Of a stretch of 45,004 nt of DNA, positions 25,472 to 33,667 are shown one piece after another. This stretch comes from Clostridium gallinarum. Its GTDB lineage: Bacteria; Bacillota; Clostridia; Clostridiales; Clostridiaceae. Within the stretch, counting starts at the first letter, position 1. Every line of letters starts with the position of its first letter. Under the pieces are notes generated by a model, which saw only the letters and a program-made list of their open reading frames with translations, was not told the origin of the DNA and did not search any database. A program made the position numbers and the translations under genes. The stretch covers positions 1-45,004 of the forward strand of contig NZ_JACSQZ010000025.1 of the NCBI RefSeq assembly GCF_014836325.1. Direction: 5' to 3'.

Positions 25472-26589
25472 GATTTATAAAATTTTTCATAAGCCTCTAA
25501 AGTTTTCATGGCAGTATTTTTCCATGAAAATTGGAGGCTTCTTTCATATCCTTTATTAGCTAAATCTAATTTAAGAGAATCATTATTCAATAAATTAATA
25601 AGGGCTTCTTCTAATTCAAATTTATTAAATGGATTAATTAAAATTGCAGCATCTCCAGTAACTTCAGGTATAGATGTAATATTAGAGGTAATTACAGGAG
25701 TTTTACAACTCATAGCTTCTAAAGGTGGAAGCCCAAATCCTTCATAAATAGATGGATATATAAAGGCCTCAGCTCCATTATACAAAGTTGGAAGTAAGTC
25801 ATCTTCTACAAATCCAGTGAATATAATATTATCTTTAGAAGATAAATCTTTAGTAAGCTCTACTAATTTTTTTCCTTCATCTTTGATAGATCCAGCCAAA
25901 AGTAAAACATGAGGTTCTTTTAAATCTTTAGAAATTTTATCAAAAGATAAAATCAGATCTTTTGCATTTTTTCTTGAGCTAAATCCTCCTATGTATAAGA
26001 TATAAGGTTTATTAAAATTATATTTTTCTCTTATAAAATTTTTACAGCTAGCTTTATCTAAGGGTTTAAAGTTAGAGTTAGCAGCTAAAGGTGTAACAAA
26101 AACTTTATCCTCAGGAATATGATTAAAGAATTTTAAAATATCTTTCTTAGAATATTCAGATACTGTAAGTATTCCCTTTGATTTATCTATTATTGAAGGC
26201 ATTAATCTAAGAAATTTTTCTAAATAACCCCTTCCAGTAGTTTCGGGTAATACATAAGGAATTAAATCATGAATTGTTACTATACAATTTGTAACATAAG
26301 TATCAGAAAAACCAATTCCGTTTTGAGGGATATGGTGTATATCTATATCATTATTCTTTAAAAAATTGGGGAAATAGTAATTTTCATAAAATACTCCATG
26401 TTTTTTAGATGTAAAAACTATTTTACAGTTATCCCTTTTATAATTTTCATAATTTTTACCTGTCCAAAAAAGTAAATAATTATTTTTTTTATCTATATCA
26501 AGAAGTTCTTTAACTAGGTTTTCGGTGTAAGTGCCAATACCTGTTCCGTTATATAAATTAATCCCCCGAGCATCTATAGATATGTTCAT
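25468..26589 (-). CDS. Glycosyltransferase family 4 (CotSA-like) of the spore-coat island
   Basis: This GT-B fold glycosyltransferase has 373 residues. It opens with the short [20 protein letters not shown] and carries [16 protein letters not shown] at the start of the donor-binding half. The GT4 signature [18 protein letters not shown] contains the nucleotide-sugar-binding Glu pair. It is paralogous to the enzyme at 29571-30689. Both alternate with CotS-family genes, and CotSA in Bacillus is a coat glycosyltransferase, so a role in decorating a spore surface protein or polysaccharide is likely but inferred. The start has an AGGAGGAG site. Confidence 0.87.
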   Translation of the reverse strand: MNISIDARGINLYNGTGIGTYTENLVKELLDIDKKNNYLLFWTGKNYENYKRDNCKIVFTSKKHGVFYENYYFPNFLKNNDIDIHHIPQNGIGFSDTYVTNCIVTIHDLIPYVLPETTGRGYLEKFLRLMPSIIDKSKGILTVSEYSKKDILKFFNHIPEDKVFVTPLAANSNFKPLDKASCKNFIREKYNFNKPYILYIGGFSSRKNAKDLILSFDKISKDLKEPHVLLLAGSIKDEGKKLVELTKDLSSKDNIIFTGFVEDDLLPTLYNGAEAFIYPSIYEGFGLPPLEAMSCKTPVITSNITSIPEVTGDAAILINPFNKFELEEALINLLNNDSLKLDLANKGYERSLQFSWKNTAMKTLEAYEKFYKS

Positions 26590-26657
26590 AGTTCTCCTCC
26601 TAATTTTATAATATATATTATAGATATTATGAATGGGTTAATTCTATGATTATAAAC

Positions 26658-26685
26658 ACAATAAAATAAGGGTTGTCATATAATA
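26658..26685 (+). promoter_or_regulatory. Predicted sigma-K promoter of the first cotS gene
   Basis: ACA (26658-26660) is followed after 16 bases by CATATAATA (26677-26685). This matches the sigma-K form AC-n16/17-CATAnnnTA at every defined position. It lies 28 bases before the start codon, close enough for a short leader containing AAGGAG. Confidence 0.6.
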
Positions 26686-26713
26686 GCATAGAAGAAATCT
26701 TAAGGAGAATCCC

Positions 26714-27709
26714 ATGGATCTTTCATATATAAAGAATGAAATTGAAGATAATTATTTATTGGAATTAAGAACAATTGAAAAAGTGAAAAATAGCTATAAG
26801 ATAAAAACTAATGAAGGGGATTATGGTATTAAAGTAATTAAATATCAGCATCCTCATTTTTATTTTATATTTTCAGCAATGAATCATTTGAAGAAAAGAG
26901 GCTTTGAAAATATACCAGAAATAATTAGAACTAAAAATAATCAAGGTTATATAAAGCTTGGAAATAATTATGCTTATTTAAATAGATGGATTGATTCAAG
27001 AAGCTGTAATTATAAAGATTTAGAAGAATTAAAATTAGCTACAGAAACCTTAGGGATTTTACACAATAAAAGTCAGGGGTTTTCATTAAATAAATTTATG
27101 AAGCCTAGAGTAGGATGGTTTTCTTGGATAAATGTTTTCGAGACAAGGTGCAATGAAATATTAGATTTTAAGAAAAGGATATATCAAAAAGCTTATAAAA
27201 CAGAATTTGATGAAATTTATTTAAATAATTTAGATGAAGAAATAGAGAGAGGAAAAAAAGCTATAGAGGAACTTAAAAGAAATAGATATGTTGAAATTAT
27301 GGAAAAGGAAGTCCTTAAAAGAGGATTTTGCCATCATGATTATGCTTATCATAACGTTCTTATAAATAAAAATAAGGAAATTAATATTATTGATTTTGAT
27401 TATTGCATATTAGATACACATATACATGATTTATCATCTCTTTTAATTAGAGCTATGAAGGATGGAGGCTGGAGTAAGGAAAAGGCAAGAGTTATATTAA
27501 ATGCATATTCAAATGTTCATAGTTTATTTGATGAAGAAGTAAAGCTTATGAAGGGCTTTATAGGATTTCCACAAGGATTTTGGCAAATTGGACTTCAAAA
27601 GTATTGGGAACAACAACCTTGGGGAGAAGAGGTTTTGATAAATAAATTAAATAAGTATTTAAGTGATAGAGAAAATAGAGATAAGTTCTTGATAGATTTT
27701 ATTCCATAG
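26714..27709 (+). CDS. CotS-family spore coat protein (kinase-like fold), copy 1
   Basis: CotS-family proteins share the aminoglycoside/choline kinase fold and are found in the spore coat. In this 331-residue protein the phosphotransferase catalytic loop is intact (CHHDYAYHN, about residues 212-220), as is the metal-binding DFD (IDFDYC). A Lys-containing N-lobe segment is also present (YGIKVIKYQ). It may therefore phosphorylate a coat component or a small sugar. A sigma-K-type promoter lies upstream. The next gene starts 10 bases after its stop, so this is the head of a three-gene operon. Confidence 0.86.
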   Translation: MDLSYIKNEIEDNYLLELRTIEKVKNSYKIKTNEGDYGIKVIKYQHPHFYFIFSAMNHLKKRGFENIPEIIRTKNNQGYIKLGNNYAYLNRWIDSRSCNYKDLEELKLATETLGILHNKSQGFSLNKFMKPRVGWFSWINVFETRCNEILDFKKRIYQKAYKTEFDEIYLNNLDEEIERGKKAIEELKRNRYVEIMEKEVLKRGFCHHDYAYHNVLINKNKEINIIDFDYCILDTHIHDLSSLLIRAMKDGGWSKEKARVILNAYSNVHSLFDEEVKLMKGFIGFPQGFWQIGLQKYWEQQPWGEEVLINKLNKYLSDRENRDKFLIDFIP

Positions 27710-27719
27710 GGGGGAGAAA

Positions 27720-28472
27720 ATGCAAAGAATAGAGTTAAATTCATACTTAGAAGAGAAGGGGATTTATATAACAAATAAAAAGATACCTAGGGATAAAAGT
27801 GAAGAAGATAATAATATACTTAAGCAAATAGAGAATATAGTTTATTTTCATAATCAAATAGGTCCATATAAAGAGAATTTACTACCTAGAATAGGAGGGG
27901 CTATAGGTAAGGAAATAAATAATTATTATAATCAAATAATATTGCTAGATAAATATTTAAACATTATTGAAAAAAAGGAAGATTTAAATTCTTTAGATTT
28001 TTATTTTATAAATAGGGGCGAAAGTTTAATTAAGCTAGGGAGAAGAGTTTTAGATAATATATATTTGAATAATTTTAGAGGTCTTATTGAAAGAAGTATG
28101 AAAAATTATGAAGTTTGTTTAACTAGAGTAGATGAAGGAAATTTGAAAGTAGATATAGATGGGAAAATAGTAATTGGGACTATAAGGTACTTAACATACA
28201 ATTTAAAAGAACATGATGTGTATTCTTATATAAAAAAGCTAAAAAGGCGTCAAATAAATTTAAAAGTAGAAGAAGTTATAAATTATTATATTGAATTAAG
28301 TAATTTAAAAGATGATAGTAGAGAATATTTAAAGGCTTTGGCATCATTTCCAAATGAGGAGCTTAGAATAATAGAAAAATATATTCAAGGAAAATTTATT
28401 TGTGATGATAAGGAAATATTAGAAAATTTATATGTGGCTAGAAATATAGATGCTAAGGGAATAATTATTTAA
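27720..28472 (+). CDS. Degenerate CotS-like protein (probable pseudokinase) in the cotS operon
   Basis: No family name is obvious for this 250-residue protein. Its C-terminal third lines up by eye with its CotS neighbours: a cysteine at the position of the catalytic loop, then KVDIDGKIVIGTIRYL where they have NII-DFDYC, then a terminal YYIELSNLKDDSREYLKAL and FPNEELRIIEKY that copy their FP-containing ending. The catalytic HxDxxxxN and DFD residues are gone. It lies between two cotS genes, 10 bases after one and overlapping or abutting the other, with a GGGGGGAG site. I infer a structural or regulatory coat protein that arose by duplication. Confidence 0.65.
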   Translation: MQRIELNSYLEEKGIYITNKKIPRDKSEEDNNILKQIENIVYFHNQIGPYKENLLPRIGGAIGKEINNYYNQIILLDKYLNIIEKKEDLNSLDFYFINRGESLIKLGRRVLDNIYLNNFRGLIERSMKNYEVCLTRVDEGNLKVDIDGKIVIGTIRYLTYNLKEHDVYSYIKKLKRRQINLKVEEVINYYIELSNLKDDSREYLKALASFPNEELRIIEKYIQGKFICDDKEILENLYVARNIDAKGIII

Positions 28473-28483
28473 TGGGGGTAAAT

Positions 28484-29530
28484 ATGAATAAGTTTAGATA
28501 TGTGGACAATGATATATTATGCAAATATGATTTAAGTGAAGAGTTCTTTAGTAAGTTAGATTTTGATATAGAAGATATGATACCTTTAAGGAAGGTTTTC
28601 ATATTAATAACCAATGAAGGTAAAAAAATATTAAAACTTATAGATTCCTCAGAAGAAAGAATAGAATTTATAAATAAAGCTTTAAAATACACTTCTTCTA
28701 AATATGAAGATTTATTAAGTTATTATGAAAACAAAGAAGGGAAAATAATTTATGAATCTATAAAAAATAAATATGTTATTTTAAATATGATAGAGGGGAG
28801 AGAGGTTACCTTTAGCAATCCTGTTGAAATAGAAATGTGCACTAAGGCTATGGCAAACATGCATATAGCTTCAAGAGGAATATTTAATGTATTACAAGCT
28901 GACATAGTAAAGGGGAATTTAGGAGAATATTTACCTTATGAATTTAGCAAGGCAAAAGATGATCTTGTGAGTATAAAGGAATATGTATTAAGATTTAGGC
29001 ACAAAGTTGAGTTTGATGAAATATTTTTAGAAAATGTTGATAATAAAATTGATGAAATACAAAAATCTATAGAACTTATGGCTATGTGTAATTATAACAC
29101 CTTATTAGAAGATTTTAATAAAAGGGTTCTTTGTCATAATGATTTAGCACATCATAATTTTATAGTAGATGGAGATAAGATAAAGATAATAGATTTTGAT
29201 TATTGCAAAATAGATACAAGAGCTGTTGATATATCTAATTTTGCTTTAAAGGTGATAAAAAGCACTTATTATGATATGGACACTTTTAAGATTATAATAG
29301 ACAATTATAATTCTATAGATAAATTATCTAAAGATGAAATTAAATTAATTTATTCAATTTTAAGTTTCCCAAGAGATTTTATAACAATAGTTAGAGATTA
29401 TTATTATAAGCAAAAAAAATGGGAGTATGAAGTTTTCTTAAATAGATTAAATGATAAAGTTAAAAATGAAGTGCATAGAAAAGAATTTATAAATAAGTTT
29501 ATATTAGATTTAAATGAATATTTTTATTAA
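28484..29530 (+). CDS. CotS-family spore coat protein (kinase-like fold), copy 2
   Basis: This 348-residue member of the CotS family has an intact catalytic loop CHNDLAHHN and metal site IDFDYC, followed by the family's C-terminal helical region (SFPRDFITIVRDYYY). ATG 28484 is chosen over ATG 28472 because a GGGGG site fits it and the earlier codon overlaps the previous stop. It is the third gene of the operon that begins at 26714. Its N-lobe (KLIDSSEERIEF) differs clearly from the other copies, so the substrates may differ. Confidence 0.85.
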   Translation: MNKFRYVDNDILCKYDLSEEFFSKLDFDIEDMIPLRKVFILITNEGKKILKLIDSSEERIEFINKALKYTSSKYEDLLSYYENKEGKIIYESIKNKYVILNMIEGREVTFSNPVEIEMCTKAMANMHIASRGIFNVLQADIVKGNLGEYLPYEFSKAKDDLVSIKEYVLRFRHKVEFDEIFLENVDNKIDEIQKSIELMAMCNYNTLLEDFNKRVLCHNDLAHHNFIVDGDKIKIIDFDYCKIDTRAVDISNFALKVIKSTYYDMDTFKIIIDNYNSIDKLSKDEIKLIYSILSFPRDFITIVRDYYYKQKKWEYEVFLNRLNDKVKNEVHRKEFINKFILDLNEYFY

Positions 29531-29568
29531 TAAATTTAGGAGCTGTTTTTTTACAGCTCCTAAATTTA
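29531..29568. terminator. Bidirectional terminator between cotS copy 2 and a glycosyltransferase
   Basis: A 16-bp perfect stem (TAAATTTAGGAGCTGT at 29531-29546, complement at 29553-29568) encloses six T. It sits between converging genes. Confidence 0.75.
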
Positions 29569-29570
29569 TA

Positions 29571-30689
29571 CTAACCTTTAATAATTTCACTATAAGCTTT
29601 TATTGTAGATTTAGCTGTTATATTCCATGAGTATTTTGAACTTTGAATAAGTCCTTTTTTAATCATTTTAGCTCTAAGAATATTATCTTTTAAGACTAAT
29701 TCTATTGAATTTTTTAATTCATTAATATCGTAAGGGTTAATTAATAAAGCAGAATCATAACATATCTCAGGAAGAGAAGTTACGTTAGAAGCTATAACAG
29801 GAGTACCACAAGCCATTGCTTCTAAAGGAGGAAGACCAAATCCTTCATAAAAAGAAGGGTAAACTAATAGTTCTGAAGCGTTATAGAAAATAGGTAAATT
29901 TTCAAGAGGTATAAAATCTGTAAAAATAACTGAATCCTCAATATGAAGTTCTATAGCTCTATTTTTATAGAGATTATATGAAATACCTTTCTTCCCTGTT
30001 ATGACCAATTTAAGATTTTTCCTTATATCTTTTGGTAGGAGGGAAAAGGCTTCAATTAATCCTGTGATATTTTTTCTGGGACTAAAACCACCAACATAAA
30101 GTATAAAATCTTCTTTAATATTGTATTCTTTTTCTAATATTTTTTTGCATTGACACTTATCTAAAGGTCTATATATATCCTCAGCAGCAAGATGTGTTAC
30201 AAAAATTTTATTCTTAGGAAAATTAAATTCTTTTGCTATATCTTGCTTTGAAAATTCAGAAACTGTTAATATTCCATCACAATTATTAATAATTTCAGGA
30301 AGTTCATTGTTAAAAATATATAAATAACGATCGCTAACTGTTTCTGGCATTCTCAATGGGATTATATCATGCAAAGTAATAGCCTTGTGACAATTAATAT
30401 TAGCGTTTAGACCAACTCCATTTTGAGGAACATGGTAAAGATCTATATTATTATCATTTAAAATATTTGGTACTCTAACTTCATCCCAAAAGTTTGTTGA
30501 AGCTGTAGCTCTAACTAACTCTATATTGAAATTATCACTTAAATCTAGAGCTGAATTTTCCGGCAAAAAAACTAAGTAATCATTATTATTATCAACTTTA
30601 TTAATACTATTGATAAGCTGATAAGTGTATGTTCCTATACCCGTTCCTCTATACCATTTTGCAGCTCTACCGTCTACGCCTATCTTCAT
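29571..30689 (-). CDS. Glycosyltransferase family 4 (CotSA-like), second copy
   Basis: This 372-residue GT-B enzyme is a clear paralogue of the one at 25468-26589. It has the same opening ([19 protein letters not shown]), LYVGGFSPRKNITGLI in the middle and [18 protein letters not shown] as the GT4 signature. It is divergent from cotS copy 3, which repeats the arrangement of the first glycosyltransferase and cotS copy 1. The duplication of a glycosyltransferase/cotS divergent pair suggests that the pair was the duplicated unit. Its acceptor is unknown. Confidence 0.87.
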   Translation of the reverse strand: MKIGVDGRAAKWYRGTGIGTYTYQLINSINKVDNNNDYLVFLPENSALDLSDNFNIELVRATASTNFWDEVRVPNILNDNNIDLYHVPQNGVGLNANINCHKAITLHDIIPLRMPETVSDRYLYIFNNELPEIINNCDGILTVSEFSKQDIAKEFNFPKNKIFVTHLAAEDIYRPLDKCQCKKILEKEYNIKEDFILYVGGFSPRKNITGLIEAFSLLPKDIRKNLKLVITGKKGISYNLYKNRAIELHIEDSVIFTDFIPLENLPIFYNASELLVYPSFYEGFGLPPLEAMACGTPVIASNVTSLPEICYDSALLINPYDINELKNSIELVLKDNILRAKMIKKGLIQSSKYSWNITAKSTIKAYSEIIKG

Positions 30690-30794
30690 GATTTAATCCT
30701 TTCACATTGTTTTTAATTTATTATATTAAACTTAGGAATAAAATGTTAATAAAAGAGTAAATATAGTCATATAAATATAAAGGGGGTGATGGTT

Positions 30795-31796
30795 ATGATG
30801 AGAGAATTTGAAATAGAAAGACAGTTTGACATCAAAATAGAAACTTTAAAAGCTAATAAAGGAGTTTACTATTTAAAAACAAATAAAGGTGAAAAGTGTT
30901 TGAAAAAAATTAATTATGGGCCACAAAAGTTGCTGTTTGTTTACGGTGCAAAGGAACATTTAATAAACAATGGTTTTAGTGCTGTTGATAAATATCATTT
31001 GAACATAGATGGGGAACCTTATGCCCTAGTAAATGAAGATCTCTATACTTTATCAGAATGGATTGAAGGAAGAGAGTGTGACTTCCATAACATAGACGAG
31101 GTGAAATTAGCAGCGAGAACTTTAGCAAAGCTACATGAGGCATCTAAGGGATATGATCCACCTGATAACTCTAAATTAAAGAGTGATTTAGGAAGATGGA
31201 CCCATCTTATGAGTAAGAGAATTAAGTCTTTAGATAAGATGAGAGATATGGTAAGAAAGAAGAATAATAAAAATGAATTTGATTTACTATATATAAAGTC
31301 CTTAGAGTTTTACAAGGGAATTGGTAAAAAAGCCTTAAAAACTTTAGAGGAGTCAGATTATGAAAAGTTGTGTGAAATAGCACAAGAGGAAAAGAGTTTT
31401 TGTCACCATGATTTTACTTATCACAATATAATTTTAGATGGAAACAATGAATGTAATGTAATAGATTTTGATTATTGTAAAAGAGAAGTTAGAACCTTCG
31501 ATATATCTAATTTTATGATTAAAGTATTAAAAAGAGTAGATTGGGATATTGATTTTGCAATTGCTATTATAGATTCATATAATGAGGTTTCACCATTGTT
31601 AAATAGTGAATATAAAGTGTTATATGCTTATCTACAATTTCCACAAAGATATTGGAGACTTGCTAATAGATATTATTATAATGAAGTTAACTGGGGTCAA
31701 AATACCTTTGGAGGAAAGTTACAATCTATTATAGACGAACAAGAAGTTATGCTTAATTTCTTAAATAAATTTAAAGAAAAATATAATTTAGAATAA
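30795..31796 (+). CDS. CotS-family spore coat protein (kinase-like fold), copy 3
   Basis: This member of the CotS family has catalytic loop CHHDFTYHN and metal site IDFDYC, with the ending LQFPQRYWRLANRYYY. It is closest by eye to copy 1 (shared WIxxRxC and FPQxxWxxxxxxY). Four in-frame starts lie between 30786 and 30798. AAAGGGGGTGAT matches the anti-SD almost fully and extends to base 30790, which leaves ATG 30795 (or 30798) as the real start and gives 333 residues. It is monocistronic and ends in a hairpin that includes the stop codon. Confidence 0.85.
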   Translation: MMREFEIERQFDIKIETLKANKGVYYLKTNKGEKCLKKINYGPQKLLFVYGAKEHLINNGFSAVDKYHLNIDGEPYALVNEDLYTLSEWIEGRECDFHNIDEVKLAARTLAKLHEASKGYDPPDNSKLKSDLGRWTHLMSKRIKSLDKMRDMVRKKNNKNEFDLLYIKSLEFYKGIGKKALKTLEESDYEKLCEIAQEEKSFCHHDFTYHNIILDGNNECNVIDFDYCKREVRTFDISNFMIKVLKRVDWDIDFAIAIIDSYNEVSPLLNSEYKVLYAYLQFPQRYWRLANRYYYNEVNWGQNTFGGKLQSIIDEQEVMLNFLNKFKEKYNLE

Positions 31797-31825
31797 GGGC
31801 TGTCGAAAGACAGCTCTTATTCTAA
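31788..31825 (+). terminator. Hairpin at the end of cotS copy 3
   Basis: A 17-bp stem (TTAGAATAAGGGCTGTC at 31788-31804, complement at 31809-31825 with one G-U) is closed by a GAAA tetraloop. The stop codon lies in the left arm. A T-run is missing, so it may act as a 3'-end processing or stability structure. Confidence 0.6.
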
Positions 31826-31906
31826 GATTAAAACAATTAATAGTGTAAAAATTAAAAATCACTTTAAGATAGTAAAATATTCAAAATATCATTAATTTAT
31901 TTATGT

Positions 31907-31934
31907 ACCAATGGAGAAAATTCGACATAAGATA
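31907..31934 (+). promoter_or_regulatory. Predicted sigma-K promoter of yabG
   Basis: ACC (31907-31909), 16 bases, then CATAAGATA (31926-31934) match the AC-n16/17-CATAnnnTA consensus completely. It lies 28 bases before the yabG start, the same distance as in the first cotS gene. B. subtilis yabG is transcribed by sigma-K. Confidence 0.68.
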
Positions 31935-31962
31935 TTATAAAACAATACTAAGAGGTAGAAGA

Positions 31963-32853
31963 ATGAAAGTAGGGGACTTAGTAGTAAGAAAATCTTATGA
32001 TAAAGATATAACATTTAGAATTATTGATATTAAAGAAGATGGATTTGGGAAAAAGATATATATTTTAAAGGGAATAAGTATAAGGATAATTGCTGATTCA
32101 AGAAGTGAGGATTTAGAAATTGTAGAGGATGAAAGTGCAGGAACAAAGGAGAAAATATTAAATAGAAGAGTTGAGGAGGCTATAAAGAAGGCTGTTTCTA
32201 TGAGAGGAGATGTTGAAGCTACAAATGCAATAAATAATGCATGTAGAGGTAATAAGTCATCAAAATACCAGCCTAAAAAGGAATTGATATTTGGAAGACC
32301 GGGAAAAATTCTTCATATAGATGGAGATAGTGAATATTTAGAAACATGCTTAAAAGTATATAAACAATTATCCTTAGATGCTGTAGGAAGAGCTGTGCCA
32401 GAAAGTAAACAACCAGAAATTATAGTTGATTTAGTTAAAGAAATTAAACCAGATATAGTTGTATTAACAGGACATGACAGTGTATTAAGAATTCCTGATG
32501 ATTATTTGAACTTAGAGAATTACAGAAACTCTAAGTATTATATAGATGCAGTTAAAGCATTGAGGAATTATAACTCAAGTTATGATGAATTAGTTATTTT
32601 TGCAGGAGCCTGTCAAAGTTGTTATGAATGTATGTTAGATGCTGGAGCTAATTTTGCAAGCTCACCAAATAGAGTTTTAATTCATTGCTTAGATCCTGTA
32701 TTAGTATGTGAAAAAATAGCCTTTACAAGAATTGATAAAGTAGTTTCAATAACAGATGTTATAGATAATACAATAACCGGTATAAAAGGAATAGGTGGAT
32801 TACAAACTAGAGGAAAGTATAGAGAAGGATATCCTAGATCTCCATATATTTAA
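31963..32853 (+). CDS. yabG: YabG spore-coat maturation protease
   Basis: YabG is a cysteine-type protease that processes coat proteins and, in C. difficile, pre-proSleC and CspBA. The 296-residue length and the conserved segments fit well: MKVGDLVVRKSY at the start, GRPGKILHIDGDSEYL, VVLTGHD (a candidate catalytic His), FAGACQSCYECMLDAGANFASSP (Cys-rich, candidate nucleophile) and a C-terminal GIGGLQTRGKYREG. The frame is open from 31903, but that region holds the sigma-K promoter, and ATG 31963 has AGAGGT before it. It is monocistronic and directly upstream of veg, as is common in Firmicutes. Confidence 0.93.
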   Translation: MKVGDLVVRKSYDKDITFRIIDIKEDGFGKKIYILKGISIRIIADSRSEDLEIVEDESAGTKEKILNRRVEEAIKKAVSMRGDVEATNAINNACRGNKSSKYQPKKELIFGRPGKILHIDGDSEYLETCLKVYKQLSLDAVGRAVPESKQPEIIVDLVKEIKPDIVVLTGHDSVLRIPDDYLNLENYRNSKYYIDAVKALRNYNSSYDELVIFAGACQSCYECMLDAGANFASSPNRVLIHCLDPVLVCEKIAFTRIDKVVSITDVIDNTITGIKGIGGLQTRGKYREGYPRSPYI

Positions 32854-32950
32854 AAAATAATGATATATAAAAATTAAATGTATAAAACCATAGAAATGAG
32901 GAATAATAGTAAATGTATAAAAGAGAGAGAAAAAAAGGCAAAACTTAACA

Positions 32951-32979
32951 TTGACAATTCTTTTGTAAGGTGGTAAAAT
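32951..32979 (+). promoter_or_regulatory. Upstream sigma-A promoter of veg (P1)
   Basis: TTGACA (32951-32956), spacer of exactly 17 bases, then TAAAAT (32974-32979). It is one base from full consensus. Confidence 0.65.
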
Positions 32980-32991
32980 TATAACTTTTAC

Positions 32992-33020
32992 TTGACACAA
33001 ATTGGATTAAAGTGTATAAT
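32992..33020 (+). promoter_or_regulatory. Downstream consensus sigma-A promoter of veg (P2)
   Basis: TTGACA (32992-32997), 17-base spacer, then TATAAT (33015-33020): a perfect consensus promoter. It is 26 bases from the veg start codon. Confidence 0.8.
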
Positions 33021-33045
33021 TATAATTAAGAAAGAAGGTGTTTAT

Positions 33046-33282
33046 GTGGAAAGTGTTAAGACTATCGAGTCTATAAAGAGAAACATAGAGAATCATATAG
33101 GAGAAAAAGTAACTTTAAAGGCAAACGGTGGAAGAAAAAAGATCCTTATAAACAACGGAGTAATAGAAAGTGCACATCCAAGCATTTTTGTGGTGAGATT
33201 AGACAATGATATTCCGAGAAAGGTAACATATAGTTATTCGGATGTATTAACAAAGACAGTACAATTATATTTTGCATTATAG
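33046..33282 (+). CDS. veg: Veg protein
   Basis: Veg is a small, highly expressed protein, linked in B. subtilis to biofilm matrix gene expression. This 79-residue product shows the family core: IKRNIENHIGEKVTLKANGGRKK and a closing YSYSDVLTKTVQL. The start is GTG 33046, with AAGAAGGTG upstream. An ATG two bases earlier is in another frame that stops after ten codons, and upstream in-frame codons overlap the promoters. It has two strong promoters and a strong terminator and forms its own unit. Confidence 0.94.
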   Translation: MESVKTIESIKRNIENHIGEKVTLKANGGRKKILINNGVIESAHPSIFVVRLDNDIPRKVTYSYSDVLTKTVQLYFAL

Positions 33283-33283
33283 G

Positions 33284-33317
33284 ATTAGAGCTCAACATAT
33301 AGAGCTCTAATTTTTTT
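33284..33317 (+). terminator. Strong terminator of veg
   Basis: ATTAGAGCTC (33284-33293) pairs with GAGCTCTAAT (33302-33311) and is followed by a seven-T run. It starts immediately after the veg stop codon. Confidence 0.9.
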
Positions 33318-33667
33318 CTTTTTTTTAATAAAAAAAAGAAAGATGGTGGGTTTCCATCTTTCAACTATGGTATAAAAGGGTATTGAGAATTTATGAGAGG
33401 TTATATGGTCAATAACCATATTTATAATACGACATATTTAAACTGGTGTCAACATATTTTTTAAAAAAAATTAGAAGTAAAAAGAAAATATATAATATTT
33501 ATCGTAAAATTCGACATATAATTAGATAAATAGTACTTTCATGTAAAAAAGAGTAATAAAAATGTAGAAATTTGAAAAAAATATTTTTGAAGCAAATGGA
33601 TAATTATTGAATAAATATATATAGTCAGCAATATATTTATTAATAGGTATCGTATGGGAGGGATTAT
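33318..33667. other. Non-coding stretch between veg and sipL
   Basis: No gene is supported here. A second hairpin (GAAAGATGG at 33338-33346 with CCATCTTTC at 33354-33362) has its T-run on the minus strand, so it is oriented as a terminator for leftward transcription. ATATGGT/ACCATAT forms a small palindrome at 33403-33421. I see no clear sporulation-sigma match before sipL. Confidence 0.5.
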
